Source: Odobenus rosmarus divergens (taxonomy: Eukaryota > Chordata > Mammalia > Carnivora > Odobenidae). From it: a stretch of 64,000 bases of DNA. Shown one piece after another: positions 45,001 to 54,800 of this stretch (the stretch's first letter is position 1; the number at the start of each line of letters is the position of its first letter). Both the position numbers and the translations under genes were made by a program. Under the pieces are notes generated by a model. The model saw nothing but the letters and a program-made list of their open reading frames with translations. It did not search any database and was not told the DNA's origin. The stretch spans positions 530,233 through 594,232 of the forward strand of contig NW_004450467.1 of assembly GCF_000321225.1 (NCBI RefSeq), read 5' to 3'.

Positions 45001-48000
45001 ATCATGTTCCCAAACGACAGCTGGAAGCAGCAAGAGTTTTCCATAGCTAGATCGTAATAATGCTTTCAACAGCAAAATGAAGTTGAGTTTCCTTTTTTTC
45101 CTGCTGTCATCAGTCGTTCTACCCACAGGAAAGTAAAAAATGCCAATAAAAAAAGGCAGTTTGTTCTAGAGAAGCAATTACAAACATGCTGGAGACATCC
45201 CACTCCTTGGTATATCTGATTAAGTCGTCAGGGTCAGTGTTCTGGTTTGAATCTTGAAGCTGCCACCACCTTAGGAATGCTTCACAAAGCAAACAAAATG
45301 TGCAGAGTTGTCCCTACATGTTTATTTTAGTACTGAAAAGAAGATGCCTGTAAGGTCTTGGCTTTGCATAAAATCGCATTAATCAAGATGATAACAGGAT
45401 CATACTCGATATGTCTGTCTACAGGCTTTAAGGCAGGATTTGCAGATGGTTATCTTCAGCACTCCACAGTTATGGTCTCGGTACAATTCCTCGGCCCCCT
45501 GGTCACATCAGATGCACCTGTCCTGGCAGGCGGCCAAGGCAGCCGTGGGAGTGGCTACCACCCCCTCCGTGTCCCCCTTGCCCGGCCGTAGCCCACCCCG
45601 CCCACTGGTGCACACTTCCGAGCAACTACAGCCGGGCTGAAATTCCAGAAAGTGTTTTCCTGGTTAAAGGACGTGGGTCCCCTCAGAGCTATAGATTCCA
45701 CTATGCGTCATGCCCCAAATTTGGGTAAGGGCCAGATAAATATGAATGCATGGGATGTTGTCGTTTATAATGATATCCTGGGTTTCCGTGCTTTATTTTT
45801 CACAGAAGCCACAGATTTCAAGACTTAGGGTTATTAAAAAAAAAAAAAAAAAAGGATTCCAGTCGCTAATAGTTTAAGAGGTATTAAACCATTTACGTTC
45901 ATTTAAAAAAGAGTAATACGAAGGCAAAGTCAACTTCTTGAGGGCAGGGACTCATTTGTGAGGCTCAGGATCTGCTGCACGATTCCTGCTAAGCGGGCAG
46001 TGGTCAGTAACAGACACGCACTTTATTTCAAGCTCTTATAAATTCTCATATCAAGAGTGTCATCTGTCGTTGAGGCCCTCATGGTCAATGGTCATTCGGC
46101 TGCAGTTAATAAAGGTCACTGAGCATCCTTTACCACTTATATTCAGAGTTAGTAGGGAATGTCTGGTAATTTCTAATCTTGTTCTCTGCTCTTCTTTCTA
46201 TTTAACCACATAAAAAAATGTCAGGCTATGTGCTTCCTTTTGGGGTGGGCAGAAAAAAGTCTGTTATCAAGATTTTTTAAAGTAATAGTCAAATGGAGCT
46301 ATCTGGAATTTTCGCTTCCTTGATTTACTTCTAATTGTATTTCGCTCACATTGCACTGCGCTCGTTTGTAGCACAAATGTTTATTGCATGCTGACTATGT
46401 GTCAAGCTAAATGCAACAGGCAAACTCCTTGACCTTGTGGAAACCGTGCTGGTCACTCTGTGGTGGGACACAGCGTGGTGACATGGAAGCATAGACCACT
46501 TAAGGAGGACACAGGAAGAGCTCCCTTGGGATTTGGGAGTATCAGGAAGGCTTCCTGAAGAAAAAGACATCGAGGATGGGGGTATTTTGTCCCCACAAGG
46601 TGAGAATAGAAAAAGGAAGTGGTTTCTAGGCAGAGGACAGAGCATATAGGGACAAATGCCTATGGACAATGTGAAGACCAGGTACAGGCTAATGAGAGGA
46701 AATGGCTGGAGAGGAGAGAAAAAGGGGTGAATGAATGTCAGGAGCTGAGGTTGGAAAGGTAAGCAAGGCCCTGATGTGAACCAGCCCTTCTATCACAGGA
46801 CACTAGGGAGTCATTACAAGGTTTTCCATCAGAGGGGTAGCGCGACCAGATGTTAATTTTAGAAACACAACTCCAACTACAGTGTGAAAGATGCATGAAC
46901 AAGAAGGGAGCAAAACAAGAGAACAGTAAGGGGGGGAGAGATGCAGAAATATCAACTGGGAATGCTGGCCTGGAGGAAGCTGTGAGCACATGGTGTGGAA
47001 AGAGAAATTCAGGAGATGTTTAAGAGGTAGGTTTTTGGATATGGAAGATGAGAAAGGGGGAGGAGTCAGGATAATATTCCGATTCCTGGTTATAAAAAGA
47101 GCCGGTCATTCATTCACAAGGACCGCATGTCACGCATTTCTATTTATATGAAATGTTCAGAACAGGCAAATAGAAAATAGATGAGTGGTTGCCTAGGGCT
47201 GGAGGGAGGGGATGACTGCTAATGGGTCTGGAGTTTCTTTTTGGGGTGATGGAAATGTTCTAAAATTGATTATGGTGATGGTTGCACAACTCTGAATACA
47301 GTGAAAACCATTTAATTGTATATTTTGGGTGGGCGAATTGTATGGTGTGTGACGTATCTCAACAAAGCTGTGTGTGTGTGTGTGAGTGTGAGTGGGTGTG
47401 GGTGGATGTCTATGCACATCCACATGCAGTATGTAAAACAAACACTAGCCAGTCTGGGATCTGAATGTGGAGCTTGAGAGAGATCTAGCTAGAGGTAAAG
47501 ATTCGGGAATCAGTAGTGACTGAGGTAACGAGAGGAGAAGAAAGTCCAAGATTGAACGTGAGGCAGCCCCAAGGTGGAGAGCAGCCTTCCAAAGACACTG
47601 GAGAGAAACCCCCAGAGAGAGAGGAGGACTAAGAGACTGGCTCGGAAGTCAAGTGGGAGCTCCATTTTCTGCCGAGAAGTGGGGGAAAATTCCAACAGAT
47701 GGGAAGCGTTCTCTGGGGGCAGAGAATCCTTGCTCTCTCCCTTTGGCCGTGGGAGTGTAAGAGGGAAGAAGCATTATAGAGGGAAGGACCAGCAGGTGCA
47801 AAGGACTAAGGAATGCGCGCGAGAGGCCCCGGCTGGCAGGACTTCAGGCAGTTAGGGGTGCCTCGTGGACATGGCGGCTGGAGAGGGGGCTGAGGAGCCG
47901 ACCCAGGGCCAATGGGGGGGGAGCCTCCACAGCGTCTGGACTTCCTGCTGAAGGAACTGCTGAGCTCTCAGAGGGATCATCAAGGGAGGAACTCACTCAC

Positions 48001-51000
48001 AAGATGGTCTAGAGAAACACTCTGGTAGGGGCTGGAGACGCCATGATGGGAAGCTTGGAATATCGTAGGTGAGGAATGATGACGGTCTGAAGTAGAGTGC
48101 TGCCTGTGGGTCAGAGGCAGGGCATGAATGGGAATGAGCCTTGGCCAGGAGAAGCCACGCTGTAGGGGACAGACTGGATGTCAGGAACGAGAGAGCGGGC
48201 AAGATCCAGGATGACACCCAGGTTCTTGGTCCGGGCCACCAGTGGATGATGGTGGCCTTTACGGAGAGGAAGGGCAGGCTTGCACACAGGGAGTAAGCAG
48301 GAGCTGCGCAGTCAGAAGACCTGAGCGTAGCTAATGAGCCCGGCAGCTCTGGAGGGCTTATTGGGTCTGAGTCCTGCCTAGTGAGAGGACACCACCTTAA
48401 GGGCTATTCATAGGATTAGACGTCGTAGTGTGCGTGAACACCCCTCCCTCTAGGCCTGGAATTTAAAAGGTGCTCAGGTAATTGTCTCCTTCTTCCTCTT
48501 TCCCTTCCTTCTTTTCCTTAAACTCGCCCTTTGACCTGAGGTCCCTTGCCAGTTGCGATGTATTTCTCTTTCTGGGTTGGTATTTGCATCTTAGCTCTAT
48601 TAATGTACCAGCAGAGAAGACCGCTGGAGGACAGGGGGTTTACAGGACTGTGGGGGAGGCTTGGACCAGGAGGAAGAGGGGTGTTAGTGGATGCTATGGC
48701 TCCCATCTGATAGTAAGAGTGAGCCACTTACATGTAGCAGATAATAGTATGTGGAGTCCTCAGGGTTATTTAATGTTTTGGGTTTCCGGGGCCGTCTTGG
48801 GGGTCTCAGTATTTTTGGCTCTTCTTCTTTAGAGATACCTACAAGAAAGGTGATCATAAACAAGTATTCAATTACAAAGACTATTATCAAGCAATGTCTT
48901 CCTTTTGGGGGTAAATAAGGAATTATATACATACAACTGGGGCTCAAGCTGGGAGAAAGAGGAAAGACCTTTGGCCCCCCAACCAACCCTTATTTCCTCA
49001 TCACACGTTCCTTCTGATTGTTTGGTGGTCTGGGGCTTTGAGAGATAAGCGAAAGGAAAGCAGGGGAAGAAAAGAAATGCATAGTTTATTAATGTGGAAT
49101 AGCACACAGAAGTTCAGAGGATGATGGGGAGAGGAGTCAAAGCTACCAGAAAATCCCTAAAAAGGGGTATTATGCCAAACATTTAAAGAAGAGTTAATAC
49201 CTATTCTTCTCAAACTATTCCAAAACACAGAAAAGGAAGGAAAACTTCCACATTCATTCTATGAGGCCAGCATTACCCTGATAGCAGAACCTTTAGATAA
49301 AGACATCACAAGTACAAAGAACTACAGGCCAGTATCTCTGATGAACACAGATGCAAAAATATTCAACAAAATACTAGCAAACCGAATCCAACAATACATT
49401 TAAAAAATCATTCACCAAGATCAACCCAGGGATTTATTCCTGGGTTGCAAAGGTGGTTCAATATTCACAAATCAATCAACAAGATACATCACATTAATAA
49501 AAGAAAGGATAAGGGCCATCTGATCATTTCAATAGATACAGAAAGAACATTTGACAAAGTATAACATGTATTCATGATAAAAATTCTCAACAAAGTAGGT
49601 TTAGAGGGACATACCTCAACATAATTAAGGCCATTTATGAAAAACCCACAGCTAACATCGTCCTCAAAGGGGAAAAACTGAGAGCTTTTCCCCTAAGGTC
49701 AGGAACAAGAGAGGGATGTCCACTCTCACCACTGTTACCAGCATAGCACTGGAAGTCCTAGCCTCAGCAATCAGACAACAAAAAGAAATAAAAGGCATCC
49801 AAATTGGCAAGGAAGAAGTAAAACCTTCACTACTTGCAGGTGACATGATACTCTATATAGAAAACCTGAAAGACTCCACCAAAAACTAGAACTGAAAAAG
49901 GAATTCAGTAAAGTCATAGGATACAAAATCAATGTACAGAAATCTATACACCAATAATGAAGCAGCAGAAAGAGAAATTAATAGGAATCAATCCCATGTA
50001 CAATTGCACCCAAAACAATAAGATACCTAAGAATAAACCTAACCAAAGAGGTAAAAGACTTGTACTCTGAAAATTATGAAACACTGATGAAAGAGATTGA
50101 AGATGGCACAAAGAAATGGAAAGACACAGATGGCTCACGGATGGAAGAACAAACATTGTTAAAATGTCTATACTACCCAAAGCAATCTACATGTTTAAAG
50201 CAATCCCTATCAAATTACCAATAGCACTTTTCACAGAACTAGAACAAACAATCCTCAAATTTGTACAGAACCACAAAAGACCCTGAACAGCCAAAGCAAC
50301 ATTGAAAAAGAAAAGCAAAGTTGGAGGCATCACAGTTCTGGACTTTATGTTATATTACAAAGCTGCCATAATCAAAACAGTATGGTACTGGCACAAAAAT
50401 AGACACATAGATCAATGGAACAGAATAGAAAACCTAGAAATGAACCCACAATTATATGATCAATTAATCTTCAACAAAGCAGTCTCTTCAACAAATGGTG
50501 TTGGGGAAACTGGACAGCTACATGCAAAAGAATGAAACTTACATTCAACTTATATCTGAGCATATATTTGTTTGCTGGACTTTAAAGGCAGTAATAGATC
50601 ATGATTTTGTGTAATAAAGGGGAAGGGATGATTCCTCATCAAGATGTAGAAATACACAGAGAAACTGAATTTCTCCAAACCATACTAACCAAATCAGGTC
50701 AAATAGAATCAATCAGTGAATACTTCTACTGTGTGTAAACAACCATGACTGGTAGTGCAAACCAGTTTCAACCAGGATAGAGACTCGAAGATGTCTAACT
50801 TCCTACTCTCATGCCCAATCCACTACCTGAACATACTTATCACAACGGCATTCATATTCTCACATAATCTAGCTCATTCATTTCAAAGTCTATGGGAAAC
50901 TGTTGGATGACAAAGATAGATCAGCTAGCTGGGAGTACTTTTTAGAGGCGTAATGCATGGAACAATCAGAGAAAACCAGAGCAATCATACATTCTTTTTT

Positions 51001-53735
51001 GAATAAGACCAAAGAAAACGAGATCTTTGTTAAGGAGACCTTGTTAATAGAGATTAGTGATAGACCGGAAGAGTGAAAGCACTTTTTCAACCAGTCTCTG
51101 GAGATTTGTCTTCTGTTCTCTCTCTCCGTTCCTCTCCATTGTAATAGGCAGAGGAGTGGAGGGATCTAAGTATCTGAGCCCTATTGGATCCTGTCCTAGA
51201 CTGTCACAAGCACGAGGAAAGATGGTAAAAGCTGGATTCTTGCCACCACCACAAATAGTGGTCTTTTAGTTTTTTCTTTCTCCTTGCCAATCGTCTCTCT
51301 CAGTGTTTATTAAACCGTTTCTATGGCTCTTGCAAAGTCTTATCATTTTAAAATGTATTGGTTATATCCACTTATATTATTCATTTGAATCTGAATGGCA
51401 AGAAACAGAAACACATAGTATGAGTTATGTTTTTAGAAGCATGAAACTGCCCTGTGACTAAGTTTTAACTTGACTTTATTTATTTATTTTTAAAAGATTT
51501 TATTTATTTATTTATTTGAGAGACAGAGAGAGAGAGATAGAGAGAGAGCATGAGCAGGGGCAGCAGCAGAGGGAGAGAGAGAGAAGCAGGCTCCCCACCG
51601 AGCAGGGAGCCCAATGCNNNNNNNNNNNNNNNNNNNNNNNNNNNNNNNNNNNNNNNNNNNNNNNNNNTTGAAAGAGAACACAGAGGACTTCAGGAACAAG
51701 GGGCAGCAGCAGAGGGAGAAGCAGACTCCCCTCTGAGCAGGGAGCCCGATGTGGGACTCGATCCCAGGACCCTGGGATCATGACCTGAGCCAAAGGCAGA
51801 CACTTAACCAACTGAGCCACCCAGGCGCTCTAACTTTTCTTTATGTTAAAGTCTGAATTAAAATATCAGAGTATGACTATTGTAACGGAAGTTAATTAAG
51901 TGGAAGCTGGCAAAGAATCTGAATAAAGGCCAGGAGAGTGGCAAACAAAACCAATTCTGACAATAAAGAGAGTTCTGCTCGTCTCCACTGTGCCATCAAA
52001 TGTTCCCCCATTCAGTCTCATTTCTATTACCCAGACTATTGAAACTGCCTTCGAGAAAATCAAGGGTGACCACTTTATTGACAAATACAAAGGCCCTTTA
52101 TCTGTCCCTCAATGGCTGACTTCATCATTTAACATTATTGACTACCCCTGACCTTCATGACTGAGGGTGAGATTTCTGAGGGGTGATCCCTTATCTTATT
52201 TATCTTTGTATACCTGGCATTTAAGGACATGATGGACATATAGTCAGTGCTTAATAAAATGTTGCTGGATGAGTAAATAATCCCTTTGCCTCCTGCACTG
52301 AATCACACCCCTCTTCGTTCCTTGCATTTCCCACAGTGTATTCCATACTGAATAGCTTCCTGATGCCGCAGCTCAGGGTTGACATTCTCACACCACCAGA
52401 GCTCCTGTCCCAATTTCTTATGCCCTACTGAGTACTTCTATCTCAAACTCCCAGGCTCAAATGAGCTGGTGATCACTTTTCTTCTCCATGTAGGATTCTG
52501 TATCTCACAAGCTCCATGGCATGGCAACTTTATTTCTGCCCCCATCCCAGGCTCAAAATATGGATATCACCTTTGCCTTATCCCTCTTGCTCATTTCCTA
52601 TAAACAGACAATCATCAACTTCTGTCAATTTTTGGATACATGCTTTGAAATGTTTAATATTAACCCACCATTTCTTCCTGTCTTCCATTGCTACCACTCT
52701 GGGCTAAACTGTTCATTTAATAATTATGGCAGAGCCTTCATCTGTTCTCCATGCTTCATCTCACAAATGAAAACCAGTTTTTTTTCCCCTTAAATATCAG
52801 TTATTTATGAAGTTTCACTTTTCAAAAGTTTGTGATGCCTTTTTGCTTCTTTGATTAAGCCTAAACTTCGCCTAAATCCAGATCACTTATAATCTCAGCA
52901 GTTCCAATTTTATTACCCACTTCCCCCCAAAATGAACTATCTCCTCTGGTCAGTCTACTTACCTCACCGGAACCCTGACACACCATGTTTATAGCCATCC
53001 CTTTGCTTATTCTCATATTCTCACAGAAAAGCTTTTCACAGCCTCACTGAAATCTTAAGTATGCCTCCATGCCTGTCTCCAGTACCAGCTTTTCCATGAA
53101 GCTCCCACCGACTGCCCAGTGATCCCCCTCTCAAGGACACCAACAGTACTTACAGGCTGTACAGATCATTTGAAATGAGTTGTGCCCCCTCAAAATTCAC
53201 ATGTTGAAGACCTAACCTCCAGTACCTCAGAATATGACTGAAGAAAAGGTCTTTAAAGTGAGGTGACAAGGATGTGCCCTAATCCAATATGACTGGTGTC
53301 CTTAGAAGAGGAGGTTAGGACACAGACTCATACAGAAGGGAGACCACGTAAAGACAGAGAGAAGTCAGCCATTTACAAGCCAAGGAGCTCAGCCTTAGAA
53401 GAAACCAACCTTGCCAACACCTCGATCTTGGATTTCTAGTCTCCAGAACTATGAGGAAATAAATTTCTGTTGTTTAAGCTACGTCTGGGGAACTTGGTTA
53501 TGCAACCCTAGCCAAACATATAAAATCTTACTATTTTTACCTGTGATTTTTTTTATGGTGGAGCCATAGGTTTTTGAGTGGTAAAGACCATGACTTCGGT
53601 TTTGATGTCCTCCAGCCTTTTCACGGTTGTTTTGCAGGTGGTAGGTGTTTGGAGATGCTAAGAGGTTAGATGGATTCCATTTTAGCTCAGACACACAGTG
53701 GTGAGTGAATTTTGTTAACTGTATCACCATTGTCA
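32941..53735 (-). CDS. MYO3A: MYO3A, myosin IIIA, 3' part: last five coding exons
   Basis: Myosin IIIA is an unconventional myosin with an N-terminal kinase domain. It moves to stereocilia tips in hair cells, and loss causes human deafness DFNB30. Joining 53735-53541, 48838-48732, 40965-40925, 39484-39341 and 33058-32941 gives 605 nt of open frame, about 200 residues plus the TAG stop. All junctions are GT-AG and phases agree (1, 0, 2, 2). Recognisable blocks are [51 protein letters not shown] and the terminal [14 protein letters not shown]. These are the class III tail homology regions: the proximal part binds espin-1 and the terminal part binds actin. MYO3B is less likely because of this C-terminus and the GAD2 neighbour. 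The kinase, motor and IQ parts are beyond the right edge. Confidence 0.95.
33500..35570 (+). repeat. Long ancient mammalian interspersed repeat, family unassigned
   Basis: The text matches a widespread old mammalian repeat: tttgaaaagagacctgaagg, gcaaggaggccaccatggct, tctccaaggtttttggctta, ggaagggtggagttgccatt and ggcagttggatgtataaat. Order and strand are continuous over about 2 kb. I recognise the repeat text but not its formal family. A (GT)9 run lies at 33702-33719. Confidence 0.55.
35845..36000 (+). repeat. MIR SINE fragment
   Basis: Contains tgcagatgaggaaacgg and gtgaggattcaaatccatg, the MIR middle and end. Confidence 0.6.
36268..36442 (-). repeat. CanSINE with target-site duplication
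   Basis: T-rich tail at low coordinates, a gagagagg middle, then gccacccaggcgcccc. Perfect 17-bp flanks cagttttgttatcttct at 36251-36267 and 36443-36459. Confidence 0.95.
36600..36653 (+). repeat. 54-bp duplicated segment, copy 1
   Basis: Starts gctaatttctgtgctaagtt and ends cacacaggggtgt. It is identical at 53 of 54 positions to 39972-40025. Flanks are unrelated and it matches no repeat I know. Confidence 0.9.
36690..36790. repeat. AT-rich low-complexity DNA
   Basis: Alternating tata and ataata tracts, self-complementary. Confidence 0.85.
36880..36970 (-). repeat. L1 3'-end fragment
   Basis: Reverse complement reads gtaatgagcactgggtgttg and actgatgaatcactgaattc, the carnivore L1 3'UTR. 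It is followed on the low side by (TTAA)n, so it is a severely 5'-truncated copy. Confidence 0.75.
37200..37450 (+). repeat. MIR SINE, well preserved
   Basis: Nearly full MIR: agagtagtggttcaagtcat, cctcctcatctataaaatgg, gctataaggattaaatgg. Confidence 0.85.
37645..37735 (+). repeat. MIR fragment
   Basis: MIR core text tgtgacttggggcaagtcac and ttaatctttctg. Confidence 0.6.
37860..38110 (+). repeat. MIR SINE (second type)
   Basis: Text ttaagtgcttcacatacatc, gatgtggaaacaggcttaga and caagtggcagaatcaggatc, as in MIR/MIRb. Confidence 0.75.
38410..38658 (+). repeat. CanSINE with expanded tail
   Basis: Normal head and CT-rich middle. The tail, however, holds repeated CTCAAATAAATAAATAAA and ATCTTTAAATAAAT units in tandem from about 38570 to 38658, well beyond the usual single tail. 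Confidence 0.9.
38871..39098 (-). repeat. CanSINE, degraded
   Basis: T-rich tail, a middle rich in gagg and gtgtgtg, then gccatccaggcgccccc. Flanking copies of ccaaagtgag lie at 38858 and 39099. Confidence 0.85.
39341..39484 (-). CDS. MYO3A: MYO3A penultimate coding exon, 144 nt
   Basis: Acceptor TTTACAG, donor GTAATA. After completing a split Ser codon it encodes [18 protein letters not shown] and then a Gln/His/Glu-rich stretch ending NANE plus two bases. DFYYKEFLP is the second aromatic motif of the espin-binding tail region. The rest is poorly conserved linker. Confidence 0.96.
39972..40025 (+). repeat. 54-bp duplicated segment, copy 2
   Basis: Matches 36600-36653 except for a g-to-a change at the 36th base. 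The two copies sit on either side of the penultimate MYO3A exon. Confidence 0.9.
40795..40890. repeat. AT-rich near-palindromic DNA beside the MYO3A micro-exon
   Basis: A run such as tttatatatatttacttata followed by aatatatatatttat, capable of forming hairpins. It begins about 35 bp inside the intron after the micro-exon donor. Confidence 0.8.
40925..40965 (-). CDS. MYO3A: MYO3A micro-exon, 41 nt (third from last)
   Basis: Acceptor CCCTTTAG, donor GTAAAT. It encodes [13 protein letters not shown] plus two bases, a short, strongly basic linker between the YYYLLH and DFYYKEF motifs. The length is not a multiple of three, so skipping it would shift the frame of the last two exons. The downstream intron starts with AT-rich low-complexity DNA. 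Confidence 0.95.
41589..41784 (-). repeat. CanSINE
   Basis: T-run, then gacagagagacacagcgaga, and the inverted head ending at about 41784. Short flanks aaatcagaa and aaagcagaa differ at one base. Confidence 0.9.
43777..43974 (+). repeat. CanSINE, diverged, with target-site duplication
   Basis: Head aggagcacctgagcggctca. Flanks aaaatagcagcatttc (43761-43776) and aaaatagcaacgtttc (43975-43990) show two differences, consistent with an older insertion. Confidence 0.88.
46350..47040 (+). repeat. Ancient interspersed repeat, family unassigned
   Basis: Text such as ttggaaaggtaagcaaggcc, ggactttcc-like pieces and gggtagcgcgaccagatgtt resembles the same repeat family as 33500-35570. Diverged and without coding potential. 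Confidence 0.45.
47105..47370 (+). repeat. Old L1 3' end
   Basis: Typical old L1 3'UTR: tatttatatgaaatgttcag, gagtggttgcctagggctgg, gatggttgcacaactctg and tatctcaacaaagct at the end. Confidence 0.8.
47371..47405. repeat. GT-rich microsatellite
   Basis: (TG)n grading into gagtg and gggtg units, grown from the tail of the adjoining L1. Confidence 0.9.
47455..48430 (+). repeat. Ancient interspersed repeat, family unassigned
   Basis: Contains ccaggatgacacccaggttc and ttggtccgggccaccagtgg, then atgatggtggcctttacgga, which aligns by eye to tctccaaggtttttggc and gagttgccattt in the block at 34300. Probably the same ancient family. Confidence 0.4.
48732..48838 (-). CDS. MYO3A: MYO3A tail exon, 107 nt (fourth from last)
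   Basis: Acceptor TTTCTTGTAG, donor GTAAGT after CTACAT. It encodes [20 protein letters not shown] followed by [15 protein letters not shown]. The Pro/Arg-rich basic stretch and the YYYLLH end belong to tail homology region I, the espin-1 ankyrin-repeat binding region of class III myosins. The exon ends in phase 0. Confidence 0.95.
49165..50570 (+). mobile_element. Dead L1 ORF2 fragment (reverse transcriptase region)
   Basis: Nucleotide text follows L1 ORF2 through the reverse transcriptase region: gaggccagcattaccctgat, tacaggccagtatctctgat, tatggtactggcacaaaaat and agatcaatggaacagaatag. The frame is broken by many stops. At the polymerase active site the expected YADD reads LAGD, so a catalytic Asp is lost. 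Both ends are truncated. It runs antisense to MYO3A. Confidence 0.88.
51495..51830 (-). repeat. CanSINE sequence interrupted by the assembly gap
   Basis: The left part runs from the T-rich tail to agcagggagcccaatgc. After 50 N and a foreign 32-bp piece, the right part restarts at ggggcagcagcagagg and continues to the head gccacccaggcgctc. The two parts overlap in content, so this is either one SINE wrongly duplicated at the gap or two SINEs. taactt-type flanks lie at 51467 and 51831. Confidence 0.85.
51618..51667. other. Assembly gap, 50 N
   Basis: Exactly 50 N, a placeholder length that need not reflect the true gap size. Confidence 0.99.
52080..53150 (+). repeat. L2-type LINE remains
   Basis: Two recognisable parts: 52160-52275 ends with tatttatctttgtatacctgg and tcagtgcttaataaaatgtt, the L2 3' terminus (first string trimmed to family text). 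The 52930-53130 part has ccagcttttccatgaagctc. Sequence between is similar but heavily diverged. Confidence 0.5.
53165..53519 (+). repeat. MaLR-type LTR (MLT1-like)
   Basis: Matches mammalian ERVL-MaLR LTRs: aaattcacatgttgaagacc, aatccaatatgactggtgtc, ccatttacaagccaaggagc, cacctcgatcttggatttct, ccagaactatgaggaaataa and ttctgttgtttaagc. Solo LTR, no internal region. It ends about 20 bp from the donor of the 195-nt MYO3A exon. Confidence 0.8.
53541..53735 (-). CDS. MYO3A: MYO3A tail exon, 195 nt (fifth from last coding exon)
   Basis: Acceptor TTGTAAACAG, donor GTAAAA after ATCACAG. The frame opens with two bases of a split codon, then [20 protein letters not shown], continues through a Ser/Asn/His-rich stretch ([22 protein letters not shown]) and ends IKKIT plus one base. 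That base joins the GT of the next exon to make Gly. It is an unstructured tail segment. I accepted it on splice sites, phase and similarity to the known MYO3A tail. An LTR sits about 20 bp downstream of the donor. Confidence 0.88.
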
Positions 53736-53859
53736 CTGTTTACAAGAAAATAAATTCCTGATGTTTTCAAGATAAGTGTAAATAGAAGAACCAACAAAAC
53801 TTTTGAAAGAGAACACAGAGGACTTCAGGAACAATCTAGGGGTACAAATGTCTTAACCA

Positions 53860-54800
53860 AAATCCAGAAGTCATAAAAAAGTAGACATATTTGGCTATTA
53901 AAAATAAAGACCTTCATATGGCAATGAAGTCAGAAGACACATGATGGATTTGGAAAACTATATTTACAATATAGATGACAAGTCAAGGGATGGTATTTGT
54001 AATACTTAAAAGTGTTAGCAAATGACTATAAAAATACAGACCAGCAGAAAAAAGGGCAAAAGATTTAAATACGAAGTTCAAGATGAGCGAATCCAAAAAG
54101 TCAATAAGCATGGGAAGGCACCTGAGCTGGCTAGTAGACAAGGAAATATAGGTTAAAATAATGACAAAATATCATTTTACTTTAGGCACATTAGCAAAGA
54201 TTAAGAAGGATAACAGTACTGAACAGGATGTCAGAAAAAAGTATGTTCTCACAAATTGTTGACAGAAATGTACATTGTTAGGGCTTTTGGGAAAGCTGTC
54301 TATCAAAACCAAACATATTTTTCAACTCAGTAACCCTACCCTGGGAACTTATGCCACAAAACTAAAATCCTGGTATACCAGGCATTTTCAAAGATGTTTA
54401 CTGCAACATTTTTCATAGTGGCAAAAAATTGAAACAGCGAATATCTAGCAAGAGAGAAAAATTTACATAAGTCATTGTGATATACACATGAAATACTATA
54501 TAGCCAGTAAAAAGAATGAGTTATAGCTATGCCAGCTGATGTGCAGGGTCTTCTGCTAAAGAATTGAAGGAGAAAAGCAAGATGGATAAGTATTGATATT
54601 ATGATCTTATTTATATAAAACAATGACAAAAATCTCTGTATGTGTATGTGTGCATAAGTGCATGTGTGCATATCTGCAAAAACCATGAAAGAATACATGC
54701 TTTATGATAAGGGTTCTCTTAAGGGGGGTGGGTAACAAGGAAGGAAACGGAGGGGGGAGAAGGAAACAGGGAAAAAAGGGAAAATAAAAAAACACTTCAT
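53860..54800 (+). repeat. Old L1 (L1M class) fragment
   Basis: Sense-strand old L1 text: tactgcaacatttttcatag, gaaatactatatagccagta, aaaaagaatgagttatagct. A 120-codon minus-strand frame across it is antisense noise. Confidence 0.7.

Larger units (their letters stand above)
40966..48731. other. MYO3A intron between the 107-nt and 41-nt exons
   Basis: 7.77 kb. Contains CanSINEs at 41589 and 43777, an L1 3' end (47105-47370) with a GT microsatellite, ancient repeat blocks (46350-47040, 47455-48430) and an unexplained stretch at 44585-45130. The remainder (41800-43760, 44000-44580, 45130-46350) shows nothing I can name. Confidence 0.7.
48839..53540. other. MYO3A intron between the 195-nt and 107-nt exons
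   Basis: 4.7 kb. Contains an L1 ORF2 fragment (49165-50570), the SINE broken by a 50-N gap (51495-51830), L2-type sequence (52080-53150) and a MaLR-type LTR (53165-53519). 50570-51490 shows nothing recognisable. Confidence 0.75.

Noticed and set aside
50302..50535. 77-codon plus-strand frame in the L1 ORF2 block considered as a gene
   Set aside because: It is a leftover piece of reverse transcriptase-region L1 with stops on either side and a lost catalytic residue nearby.
54336..54698. 120-codon minus-strand open frame
   Set aside because: It is the antisense of old L1 sequence on the plus strand, with no link to MYO3A phase or splice sites.
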